A stretch of 64,000 bases of DNA from Auriscalpium vulgare (taxonomy: Eukaryota; Basidiomycota; Agaricomycetes; Russulales; Auriscalpiaceae), in assembly GCA_019915015.1 (NCBI GenBank), contig JAHBBC010000017.1, positions 682,001-746,000 on the forward strand. Reading direction: 5' to 3'. The notes beneath the pieces are model-generated. The model worked only from the letters and a program-made list of their open reading frames with translations, ran no database searches and was not told the DNA's origin. The position numbers and the translations under genes were made by a program. Position 1 is the first letter of the stretch, and each line of letters starts with the position of its first letter. Positions 22,836-32,818 of the stretch are shown here, one piece after another.

Positions 22836-23422
22836 AGAGACGTGGGCGATGCGGTCAGTGGCAGACCTGGAGGTGCGCGGTTTTCGCTCCTGCACTCGTG
22901 TAGTGACTCATGCAAAGAACCTCCAGTTACATGTTCCATGTTACACCTGAATACTAGTTATCCTGTCAATGTGCAGGTCTTGCTCGTGTTGGAAACGTTT
23001 CACGTTGTCGACAGAAGACTTGAGAAAAACGTAAGTAAGAATATATGCGAACCACCCAGTACGCTCAGTGATTTCCAAGTGCATCTTCACATCTCGCCCC
23101 ATGTACGTGTATTCTCCCTCGGAAGTAAGTCACTTTCCGAAGGAAGGAAACGGTGGTCGAGCACATGTCATGCTATCAAGTTATATCCCCACTCGGTTTG
23201 GCAAGGCTTCAAGTAGCTAGCAATCGACCTTCTCAAGCCTCACTTTGTCCACCGGTGCGTGCGTTTTTCACTTTTCAATCTGTTGTTCGCATTCCTTGCG
23301 CGTCCTGTCAATTGACACACACAGGGCCAATTAGGAAGAAAGCAGCCACTCGTGGGCTATCATGGGGATGCAGAAAGAGTTTCGTTTTCAGATCGTCCCC
23401 CGCTCGCACTCTCTCATCGATC
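22836..23422. other. Intergenic, ALDH copy 3 upstream region
   Basis: No gene. The sequence corresponds in reverse orientation to 1528-2092 and 5007-5668, including a TCTTGCTCGTGTTG-type block and a string ending in CTATCA just before the gene. Confidence 0.5.
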
Positions 23423-25366
23423 ATGTCGACGACATTCACGTACGAGTTCGATACTGAGGCGTTCAGGGGAAAGGTTTCCTTCTCGACAGGCGTCTTCATC
23501 GACGGACAGTTCTCCGCTGGTTCAGAAGGCAAGACCATTGAGTGAGTGCTTGCGCTTGTTCGAGCAATCATTCGAAGGGATACTGACGGCCGTCACACAG
23601 TATCGTCGATCCGAGTACGCGAGGGTATTTTTGCGAGGTTTCCGATGTGACTTACGACGGTTTAGCCAACGGACAGGTCCTCACGACGGTCGCCGAAGGC
23701 ACTGCAGCGGACGTGGACCGCGCGGTCGTTGCGGCCAAGCGTGCCTACGACAGCGTCTGGGGGCTCAAAACTCCCGGCTACCAGCGAGGCGTCTTTCTTG
23801 CACGCTTGGCGGATCTCATGGAAGCCCATATCGACGAACTCTCTGCTCTCGACGCTGGTAGGTCGCTTAGCCATTCCGTTGTTATTCCTTTATCTCTGAC
23901 ATTGCATCATCTGCAGGGAAGCCGTTCATGTGGGCGAAAAATATTGATGTGACCGGCGCCATCGCCACCATCCGCTACTATGCCGGATGGGCGGACAAGA
24001 TGCATGGAAAGGTGATTGAGACGACTGAGGATAAGCTGGCATACACGCGGCATGAGCCGTTCGGCGTCGTGGGGCAGATCATCCCGTGGAATGTACCTCG
24101 TGCGGTCCATTTCTTGCCCAATCGAACGACACACTGACTCCAACCTACCGCAGTGTTAATGATGTCATGGAAGTTGGGCCCGGCTCTCGCCACAGGAAAC
24201 GCGCTGGTGTTGAAGCCCTCCGAAGTCACCCCGCTCACTGCTCTCCGCATGTGCTCGTTAATAAACGAGGCTGGATTTCCACCTGGGACGGCCAACATTG
24301 TCGTTGGCTATGGCAATACCGTAGGCCAGGCTATCTCAGAGCACATGGGCATCGACAAAATTGCATTCACCGGAAGTACACTTGTTGTACGCAATATAAT
24401 GGAGGCCGCGGCGAAGTCGAATTTGAAGAACGTCACGCTCGAGCTGGGTGGGAAAAGTCCAAATATCATCTTTGATGACGCCGATCTGGATGTCGCAGTG
24501 AAGTGGACATCACACGGGATCTTGTATGCCCACCGTCGTCGCCGGTGATTCAGCACGCTGACTTGTGGGCAGCTGGAACCAGGGCCAGGCTTGCTGCGCT
24601 GGTACGCGCATCTTCGTGCAGGAGGGCATATACGATCAATTCCTCAAGGCATTCACGGAGAAAGCGAGGTCGTTGAAGCTTGGGCCCCTCTTCGAGTTTG
24701 ACACGTATCAAGGTCCCTTGGTCTCGGACATTCAGTATAACGTTCGTGCTCGATCGGTAACTCCCAACGAACATGTGCACTTACATTTCTGTAGCGCGTC
24801 ATGTCGTACATCGAATGCGGCAAGCAGGAGGGCGCGACTGTGCATCTGGGTGGTGAGCGTCACGGCGAAGCGGGCTACTGGTTCCAGCCGACGATCTTCA
24901 CGGACACAACGCCGGACATGCGCATCGTGCGGGAGGAAATCTTCGGGCCAGTCGGTGTCGTCATCAAGTTCAAGGATGAAGACGATGTACTACGCCAAGC
25001 GAACGACACCCTCTACGGGCTCGCCGCAGCAGTTTTCACTCCTGATGTCTCCCGTGCGCTGCGCGTGGCTCACCAGCTGCAGGCTGGTACTGTCTGGGTA
25101 GGGCTGAATAACTCATTCAGTCAGCGGGTTTACTTAGCACTTACGGAACATGGCTGCCGGTACAGGTCAATTGCATCATGATGGTGCACTCAAATGTGCC
25201 TTTCGGCGGGTACAAGCAGTCTGGCATCGGGCGCGAGCAGGGAGAGTATGCACTAGACAAGTACGTTCATCTGCGCCCTTGAGTCTGCCGCTGTGATTGA
25301 CGGAGGTCTCGTCGCAGCTACACGAACGTGAAAGCCGTACATGTCAACTTAGGACACACCATCTGA
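23423..25366 (+). CDS. Aldehyde dehydrogenase, copy 3 (inverted)
   Basis: Same family and exon layout as copies 1 and 2, opposite strand. Start at 23423 ([20 protein letters not shown]), end [13 protein letters not shown] with TGA at 25364-25366. Motifs present: [31 protein letters not shown] (the Gly-Arg of the other copies changed), [30 protein letters not shown] and [13 protein letters not shown]. It lacks three residues (LEA) found in copies 1 and 2 in the helix before the second intron. Around 24525-24545, before the catalytic-Cys exon, one C is missing in a C run relative to copy 2, so a frame break or altered splice site is likely. It may be active or starting to decay. Confidence 0.8.
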
Positions 25367-26265
25367 TGATGACGGGTCCGAGAGTGGCTGGGTGTCAACT
25401 AGCGGTAGTAGTCTGAGTACGGGAGCCCGAGTATGCAACATCAAGTCTGTCACAATGTTATCGACCATTACACCACCATCGACAGATAAACAGGCTCCTC
25501 TGGTCCAAGATAATATTTCGCAGAGCCGAGTCAACGAGCGCTATATATCGCAAGATTCAGGGTGGCAGGTCTACAACTTGCGGCGGAGTACGACGTTCCT
25601 ACCGAGCGTCCGCGTAATAATCTGCACGACTAATCGAACAGTTTGCAGTCGAGATCGGAATCGGTCGACTCTCAGGGGAGAGCGTCGACAAACCGTGGCC
25701 GTCAGCCTGAAACCAAATTGTATGCAAGGCCTTAGGATAATCTGGGACCTTCGAATTACCGGAGCGGATAACTCTTGATGTCTCACCGATAGATACCCCT
25801 ATAGCCAACCTGTTCCTGTAGGCTGTCCAGATCAATGAATAATATATACGACGATCGTCGTCGTGACACGATCCTGGGTAAAATGTTAATCGATAATAAC
25901 AAGCACGACGGCCGGGCCACGTCTTGCCCTAAAGCCGCCGTCGACGATGAACCAAGGCCGCATAGCGCTCACTTGCAAGTGAGCGCTAAAGTGAGCGCTA
26001 TGCAAGTGAGCGCTGAGCGCTATGAAGCGCACCTCACTAATCGATATCTTGCTTCCAGGCGGGCACGAGGTGCAAATTACGGTGGGAGAGAGACCTACGG
26101 CGAGAATAGGATAGGAGGAGGCATATGCCTATTATGCGTCCCGAGATCAGCGGACGGATGAGAAGAAGGTGTGTTGCCGACAACTTCGCTATATTATATG
26201 AGTGTGCGACATGCGTACGACATGTGTATCTGCGTTTGCTCGTGATGGCAAGTAGCCGACGGGCG
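25367..26265. other. Intergenic between two convergent genes
   Basis: ALDH copy 3 ends on the left and ATP11 ends on the right. The first 170 bases belong to the duplicated ALDH unit (match to 2860-3061 reversed). No coding region seen. A cluster of palindromes is at 25960-26014. Confidence 0.5.
25960..26014. repeat. Nested inverted repeats built on GTGAGCGCT
   Basis: 25964-25987 is a perfect 24-base palindrome (AGCGCTCACTTG and its reverse complement). Its left part extended, GCATAGCGCTCACTT (25960-25974), also pairs with AAGTGAGCGCTATGC at 25989-26003, and a further AAGTGAGCGCT follows at 26004-26014. Two mutually exclusive hairpins can therefore form. Confidence 0.85.
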
Positions 26266-27428
26266 TCAGGAATATACTTCTGCGTGCTTCAGCAGCTCCG
26301 ACCACTGGAAATCCTCCGGACGCTCGTGAAAATCCTCCAGCAGGCGTCGCCGTTGGGCACCCTTCTCGCCATCGTTCCACACATAAAACTTCTGCATGCC
26401 CATCGCCAGCATCTGCGCGTCTTGTTGGCTGAGCAAGTAGCTGCCGCCCTGCTCCGCAGCCGGAGTGATCTCCCCTCGCATGAGGACAAGATCGTGCGAG
26501 CTCGCAAGATCGGAATAAAAGGTCAAGACAAAGTACGGAGTGGCAAAGCTCTGCCTCTGTTTGTATTCCAGGAGCGGGGTGAATATGATGGTTGCGGTGC
26601 GAGGATTCTCCTTGGTTGCAGAAGGGGCAGGGGGCGGGGTGCCGTACAGGAACGGCATGTCGCCTGTGAGGCCAGCAACAGGCGTTGGGGGCGCCGCGTG
26701 GACGTCCCACTGGAGCACGAAGAATTCGTATGACTTCTCAGCGGCGTCTTCGGGGTTTGCACGGGGGATCGGAATCACGAATTGCTTGTACTTCTGTCCT
26801 CCTTCCAGCAACGAATCGTACAGTTGGCGGGGAACCGAAGCGCAGATGAAGCCTCGGCCAGTTCCACCAGACCGCGAGGCATGGAATGCGGTCCATAGAG
26901 CGGAGACCTGAGCAGACGTGTGCGGTGTTTGGAGTAGACGGTCGAGGTTGAGAATGCTTGACAGCGGCTGAATATCCGGCATCGAATCAACACGCCTACA
27001 AGTCACGAAGTTTGACACCACGAACCTTCACTGGAGAGCTGTCCTGCCGCAGAGATGTCCCCACAGAGGGGCGTCCTTGTGATTTTTGACTGGCAGGGGA
27101 TGAAGGCGACGGACCAGAAGCCTCGGCCGTGCGCGCGGCAGCCTCTGCTGCCTTCGCCAGCCTGTCTTTCGCCCTCTCCCGCTCCTCTTCCTTCAAGCGT
27201 ATCCGGAGGTCATCAACGGTGACGCCTTCTCTGTTGGATATGATGTCTAAGGTCATTTCCGCCACAAGTTCGAAGTTTTCAACCTCACTTTTGCGCGCGC
27301 TCCTCTAGTTTTCGAGCATATTTAGCCGCGTAATCGTTCAGACTGCGCCGTAGCACATACGGGGGTGTTGGATATGAAGGTCGATGGCGCAGAGCTTGTG
27401 AGCTCGCGGTGACCGTTCTACGAAGCAT
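26266..27428 (-). CDS. atp11: Mitochondrial F1-ATPase assembly factor ATP11 (ATPAF1)
   Basis: Chaperone that binds the F1 beta subunit during ATP synthase assembly in the matrix. Start ATG 27426-27428 (MLRRTVTASSQALRHR), an Arg/Ser-rich mitochondrial presequence, then YAAKYARKLEERAQK. Next is a charged coiled-coil-like stretch (RLKEEERERAKDRLAKAAEAA), a Ser/Pro linker, and after the intron at 26968-27025 the ATP11 core. The core has PLSSILNLDRLLQ, a FILP-like FVIPIPR and LQWDVH block, TPLLEYK and the C-terminal FHERPEDFQWSELLKHAEVY. The frame changes once between the presequence and the coiled-coil part (near 27285-27295, by a GCGC/AAAA run), which fits one extra base or a lost GC pair. It is convergent with ALDH copy 3. 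Confidence 0.88.
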
Positions 27429-27601
27429 GGAGAAAGTTGGAAAAGCCAGCCGCTGCCACAGTCCCATTAAGATACTTAAAAGCCGCCGGGATACCTTATG
27501 TATTAGGAAATCAATGATATACTAGTTACTGGATAATTCATGTTTGTTACATTCCGAAACAAGGCTACATAGTAGTACTTCTGCTCATCATACACTGACG
27601 T

Positions 27602-30336
27602 CTAAGCAACGTAGAGAAATACGTTCCGGTCATCGTCATCTCGTTCCAGATATTCCTGCTCAACAAGACTGTCAACACGCTGCTTGATGCTGACCACCTC
27701 CGGCACGAAGTGGTTCTTCACAGCGGCGATTGTTTCTGTCTTGATCTGCTCATACGTTAGCTTCTTGCGTGCCTTCATGATACGAACGATCGCGGCATCG
27801 ATGTAGTGCACGCGATCTCCTTCAATGGCTTTCAGAGTTCGGGTCGACTCTTCCGGCTACAATCCGAGTATCAGCACCACGGGATCCGGAGAGTCAGTGT
27901 CAAGGGCGCACCGTCTCTTTCACCTGGATCGCGCTTATATGCACCTTCGTGCGAGGATCGGTGAAATTCTCGTTGAACCTGAAGACATCGCCGTCTTTGA
28001 CGTCCTTGCCTACTGGACGCTTCATCAGCACCTTTTTGTTACCACATGCCAAACTCTGCAGCGCCCTGCGTAGCTCCGCATCCTCTACAAGTGACCAAGT
28101 AAGTCAATGCAAAGTCAGCAGAATGTCGACATGGTCTCGTACCAATCTGTGTCTGGGCTGCGATGTCGCGGAAGGAAATCCGATCGGCCGCGTTGAACAG
28201 CAGGAGGACCAGCGCTTGGTATAGAGTTACTGAGAGTTCCTTGTGATCACGAGCAAATTTAGCCTTGAGAATGGCTGTGCCTAGGGCGTGGTTCCACTCC
28301 AGCTTATGACCCTGGTGCTTCTCTTTGTAAAAGCGGGCGAACGCAGCAAGATCGTCTTGCATCTGTAATTGCGACAGCCGTCAGGCCAGATACAGGAGGG
28401 ATGCTATTCACTCACCCATCCAGGAAGGTATGCGTCCGCTGTCCTCAATGAAAATGGCCAGAAACTCTGCTGCAGAATGACAGCACTGAATTTGAGGGCA
28501 GAGCCTGCGTCTGCCGTTCGCCCATTATATTCGGTCATGACATCGCGCGATAGGGCCAAATCGTTGAACATATGGTCACCCATGCTAAATTCGGGATCGT
28601 ACTCTGTGCAGAGAAGGCCGTCAGCATCTCGCAGGCCGGTGACATGGGTACTCACGCTCTTTGAGCTTCTTCAAAATGGCCTTCTCGAAGTCGTCGGAGG
28701 CGCTCCGCGCAAGCAGAAGACGCTTTGCTAATGCACGATGGTAGAATGTCCGGAAGACGTCCTTGTCGTCCGTGAAACGATAGAGAACAAGCGCGTCGTC
28801 CAGCTGTGCCTGAAATTCTACGTCGCTAGCACCACGTTGTCCTTTGCGCATCATGCGGTCGACGTGCTTTGCTATCATCTCCGCCGGCTTGTTACGGCGC
28901 GCTTTGAAACCTGTTGCGAACGCGTCGATGAGCGCGTATTCGAAATCTTTACGTGGTCGTCCCTCTTCATCAACAAACGCTTCTCGGATGACCCTGTCGG
29001 CGGAGGCCCGAAACTTCAGTAGCTTATCAACCATGGTGTCTTCTTCCGAGTCGTCCGTGACCATTGAGGTAACGCGGTCCTAGATGCAATGCTCAGTGGG
29101 TAACGAAAGGCATGAAGATAGATCTAGCCCACCAGCAAAAATGACTTATACGCGGCCATCAGGTACTTGAGTCCGGAGGCACGGTCGAAGAGTCGGTTGA
29201 GCATCACCAATTGGGAATACTGGTGTCGCTCGACAAGTTGTCCGACCGTGCCATCGGCCAGCCATCCAAGGTTGTCACCGAGAAGACCGGATTCGACCGC
29301 CTGCTCCACTGCCGCCCAGCTGCTGCTCGGAAGCACATCCACAGCACGCTTCGTTTCTTCCTGAATTTTCTCCTGACAAAATTCGAGGAACTCCAGAGGC
29401 GACGCGCCGGGCTGCGAGCGTTTGTGCGATTCTTCCGCATAAAAGGCGCGCACGTCGCGCAAATAAGATACCTCGAAGCGAGAGAGGTAGTTTGAGTGTG
29501 CAAGCAGATGTCGGATGACTTCGCGAATGGATGGGCGGATGCTGTGTGCCTCCTGGTGCTCGCGCTCCCAGGCTAGCCACTCGCGCACGCTTCCATCGAA
29601 GTTTGTGTGGAGCCATCGGTCATCGAAGATGCGCAAGGCGAGGAGTTCATCCGTGGTTTTACTGTAGAAGGTGTCAGAAACGCGATACGCGGATTAAGGG
29701 CGGAACGAACCGGAGACTCGTCGACTCGTCAAAGTGCACTCGATCGAGGTAGGTCAAAAGGGCCTGGAGCAGCTTGGTACACTCCTCGAACCTTGTCAAC
29801 GTCTCCGCAAATGGCACAAAGTACGCCAGTCCGACGGCATAGTCTCTGGAGAGCTTGCGTTGAAGGGCAGTGCCGCATCTATCGAGCTCGAGTTTGATAA
29901 TGTCGACGAGAGCGTCCGCCTTGCCGGAAATAAGAACGACGTGGTGACAGGCTTGAAAAATCCTTTCATATGAGGCAGGAAGAGGGTCCGTTGAGTCTAT
30001 AGTAAGGAGAAGTCGAATGCATCGACGAAGGAGTGCGAGCGGGGAATCGTTCTCTTGCTGGGTGAGAGGTTCCGCTGCTCGCATTGCTCAGCGTACAGGA
30101 AGTTTTACGACCGGAGAAGTTTGCTCACCAGGATCTCCTGCCACTCTTATAGGTACAGGGCCATGGTGAGTGGGCGCCGTACGCGCGTCCGCCCTCGACC
30201 TGAAGGCAGATCCCGAGTCAGAGTCGGTGTCCAGACGGGCAACCTTGCGAGGAGCGGACGCGTCAAGAACAGACGATTGAAGAGACGTGAATGCATTTGA
30301 GGATGGAAGAGTCAGAATAGATATAACGTCTGCCAT
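27602..30336 (-). CDS. Cullin, CUL4 type
   Basis: Scaffold of a cullin-RING ubiquitin ligase. The start at 30334-30336 gives MADVISILTLPSSNAFTSLQ. Helical cullin repeats follow (LLRRCIRLLLTIDS near 30020; YLSRFEVSYLRDVRAFY near 29470; QYSQLVMLNRLFDR near 29200). The cullin homology domain has NKPAEMIAKHVDRMMRKG, DKDVFRTFYHRALAKRLL (28740-28830), EYDPEFSMGDHMFNDLALSRD and a winged helix. The C-terminal neddylation domain contains IVRIMKARKKL, whose Lys is the usual NEDD8 acceptor, and ends DRNVFLYVA. The NKPAE and MGDHMF motifs favour CUL4 over CUL1 or CUL3. About eight short introns; I have not fixed every junction near 30050-30200. It is head to head with MET2. Confidence 0.88.
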
Positions 30337-30677
30337 GTTGCACGCACAGATGCCATCCCAGCGTCCGACTTCAATCGAGTGACTCCTGCACGCTGATTAG
30401 CACGTGATCCGGGCGATTTCCTCTCGCCCGATTCCGACTGGCGGCAGCTCACCGTTGAATCGATCACTGGCAGTTCCAATGTCCGTAGCGTTCTTGCTTC
30501 AGTCCCGACGTTAACAAGTGTGCTCAATTCTTATTGGATCGTGGTTCAGACACGGTTCTGAGCTGTGAGTCTCTGAATCATCTTGCCATCCACCCCCACC
30601 TGATTGACGAACCTCTCGACGTACTAGGGCGTTATAGCTTTCCCCAATTCACAGCCGTTGGTTGAGGTGTCGTGGCC
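30337..30677. promoter_or_regulatory. Shared divergent promoter of cullin and MET2
   Basis: 341 bases separate the two start codons on opposite strands. An inverted GCACGTGATC-like string (near 30400) contains CACGTG, the core bound by Cbf1/bHLH factors that control sulfur amino acid genes in yeasts; its role here is inference. A GCCCGATTC-rich part lies at 30425-30445. Confidence 0.45.
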
Positions 30678-32138
30678 ATGTCTCAGTTTCGCTTTCATAT
30701 AGAGCAAAGCATACACATCGTATCTTCATTCCAGTTGGAGTGTGGGAGCGTATTGCAAGATGTTCCGGTCGCGTACAAGACATGGGGGACACTCAACGAC
30801 ACCAAGGGCAATGTGATGGTGATCTGTCATGCTTTTACAGGGAGTGCAGATGTTGAGGACTGGTACGCTTAATTATGCCTTTTGCGCTTTCGAACTGTCT
30901 TATCTGACGGTAAGGCAGGTGGGGACCACTTATGGGACGAGGGAAAGCGTTCGATCCCAACCGGTTTTTCATATTCTGCGCCAACGTCCTTGGCTCACCA
31001 TACGGAACTGCCTCGCCTATCACGAGGAACCCACTCACAGGAACGCCGTATGGGCCCGAATTTCCAAGCACCACCATTAGGGACGACGTTCGGTGAGTGA
31101 TCATGGCTGTTCATTTCAAATCTCCCAGCGTCTTATGACGGAGTTTATAGTCTGCACAAGCAGGTTCTCGACCAGCTTGGCGTCTCTTCTGTGGCGGTTG
31201 TCATCGGTGGATCAATGGGTGGCATGGCCGTTCTTGAATGGCCTTTGTGCTCTCCCCCAGGCTATGTCCGGCGCGTCGTGCCGATTGCAACTTCCGCTCG
31301 TCACTCAGCGTGGTGCATCAGCTGGGGGGAAGCTCAGAGGCAGAGCATCTACAGCGATCCAGGGTACGAAGATGGTTATTATCGCACTCAGCCAGCGTCT
31401 GGTCTTGCAGCCGCGCGGATGGCAGCGCTGCTCACATATCGTTCTCGTGACTCGTTCGAGAGCCGTTTTGGTCGCAAGCCGTACAAGACAGCTTCTTCAT
31501 CGAGTGGCATCAAGCCTCCCGACTCTGCAATTCTAACCTCGAACGATGCCGTGGCAGCCCACAACGATGGTCATCGAAACGCGAGGTCGGCGCTTCTTCG
31601 CGATGCGCCAAGTGAATCCACTACACCGCCCTCCCCTCGGCCTATCTTCTCCGCTCAGTCTTACCTCCGGTATCAAGGTGACAAGTTTATCGCGCGCTTC
31701 GATGCCAACTGCTACATCCACATCACGCGAAAAATGGACACGCACGACCTCGCTCGCGGACGGTCGGTCTCCACCTCGTACTCCGCCGGTGTGGACGAAT
31801 CCGGGCCGTTGACACAGATTTTGAGGCAACTCCCTCCCCGCGCGCTCGTCATAGGCGTCGAGTCAGATGGCCTTTTCATGTTGTCCGAGCAACGCGAGCT
31901 CGCGGACTCTATTCCCGATGCGACATTGGCGGTCATTCATTCTCCAGATGGCCATGATGGATTCCTGCTCGAATTCGAGCAGATCAACCATCACATACAG
32001 GCCTTTCTCCAAGCAGAGTTCTCCGCTCTTTACATGACCACCAACTCCGAGCCAAGTGACCAAGTGCCGACCGAAGGTTTTGAGATCAAACAAACTAGTA
32101 TGTTTGGCGAGGCGGAAGTCGACATCACCCGCTGGTAG
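30678..32138 (+). CDS. met2: Homoserine O-acetyltransferase
   Basis: Acetylates homoserine with acetyl-CoA, the first committed step to homocysteine and methionine. Exons fit as 30678-30862, 30919-31092 and 31151-32138 with open frame throughout. The alpha/beta-hydrolase fold is clear: oxyanion region VICHAFTGSADVEDW, FFIFCANVLGSPYGT, the nucleophile elbow VIGGSMGGMAVLEW with the catalytic Ser, a cap region, the acid in VIGVESDGLF and the catalytic His in SPDGHDGFLLEF. Length (about 450 residues) suits fungal Met2. A CACGTG lies in the shared promoter upstream. Some MetX-fold proteins acetylate serine instead, but the sequence pattern fits Met2 best. Confidence 0.9.
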
Positions 32139-32818
32139 TTAGCAATGGTGAGTCAGTGTCTGCCTGCCTGAGACGTCGCTCAAATATATCTAGAATGCAG
32201 TTGTACTACTACCTATGAACAGGCGTTGTGGGATTTGGTCTCCCCCAGGCATGGCCTCTGCCGACCCGCTCACCCGTTGTCACGATCGTAAGGGACCAAA
32301 GGTTGTGGGAGGTCAACAGGAAGCGGATACTCGGGCGATCCGTAGGCTATATAGAGTAAGATCGCGGCCTGTCCGGGTCTCTCAGATGCCGGTTGACCGA
32401 TACGTATCCTCCGGCTTGTCCCTGGTAACATAGGGTAACATTCAAACGGTAGCACCATATGCACATGTACTTGATAAACCAGATCGCACGGCGGCAGACG
32501 GCGGCACGGCCAGGCGGTTCTAACATTCGCACAATACCCGTCGAAAGCCGTCTACGTGCCTTGGGTCGAGGTCTTCGCCGTTCGGTAACTGAAAATGGCC
32601 TAAAATGGCGCGCTTGTGCCGTCCAGGGAACGACGATCTTAGGACTAAGGTCAGCCGCCGGTCTTTTCGCACGTTTGCGCCCCAACTTCGCTCCCTCTGA
32701 ACTCCTTCACTAATCCGGAAGGTAAGAAGGTATCACATATACATAAAAAGTCATGTAGCAGTGCCGCACGCTCTCTGAGTCGACAGCTGAGTCCAACAAT
32801 TGAGAGGTGCCCAACCCA
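32139..32818. other. Intergenic, convergent 3' ends
   Basis: MET2 ends on the left and the Zn2Cys6 gene ends on the right. No coding or RNA gene recognised in 680 bases. Confidence 0.5.
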
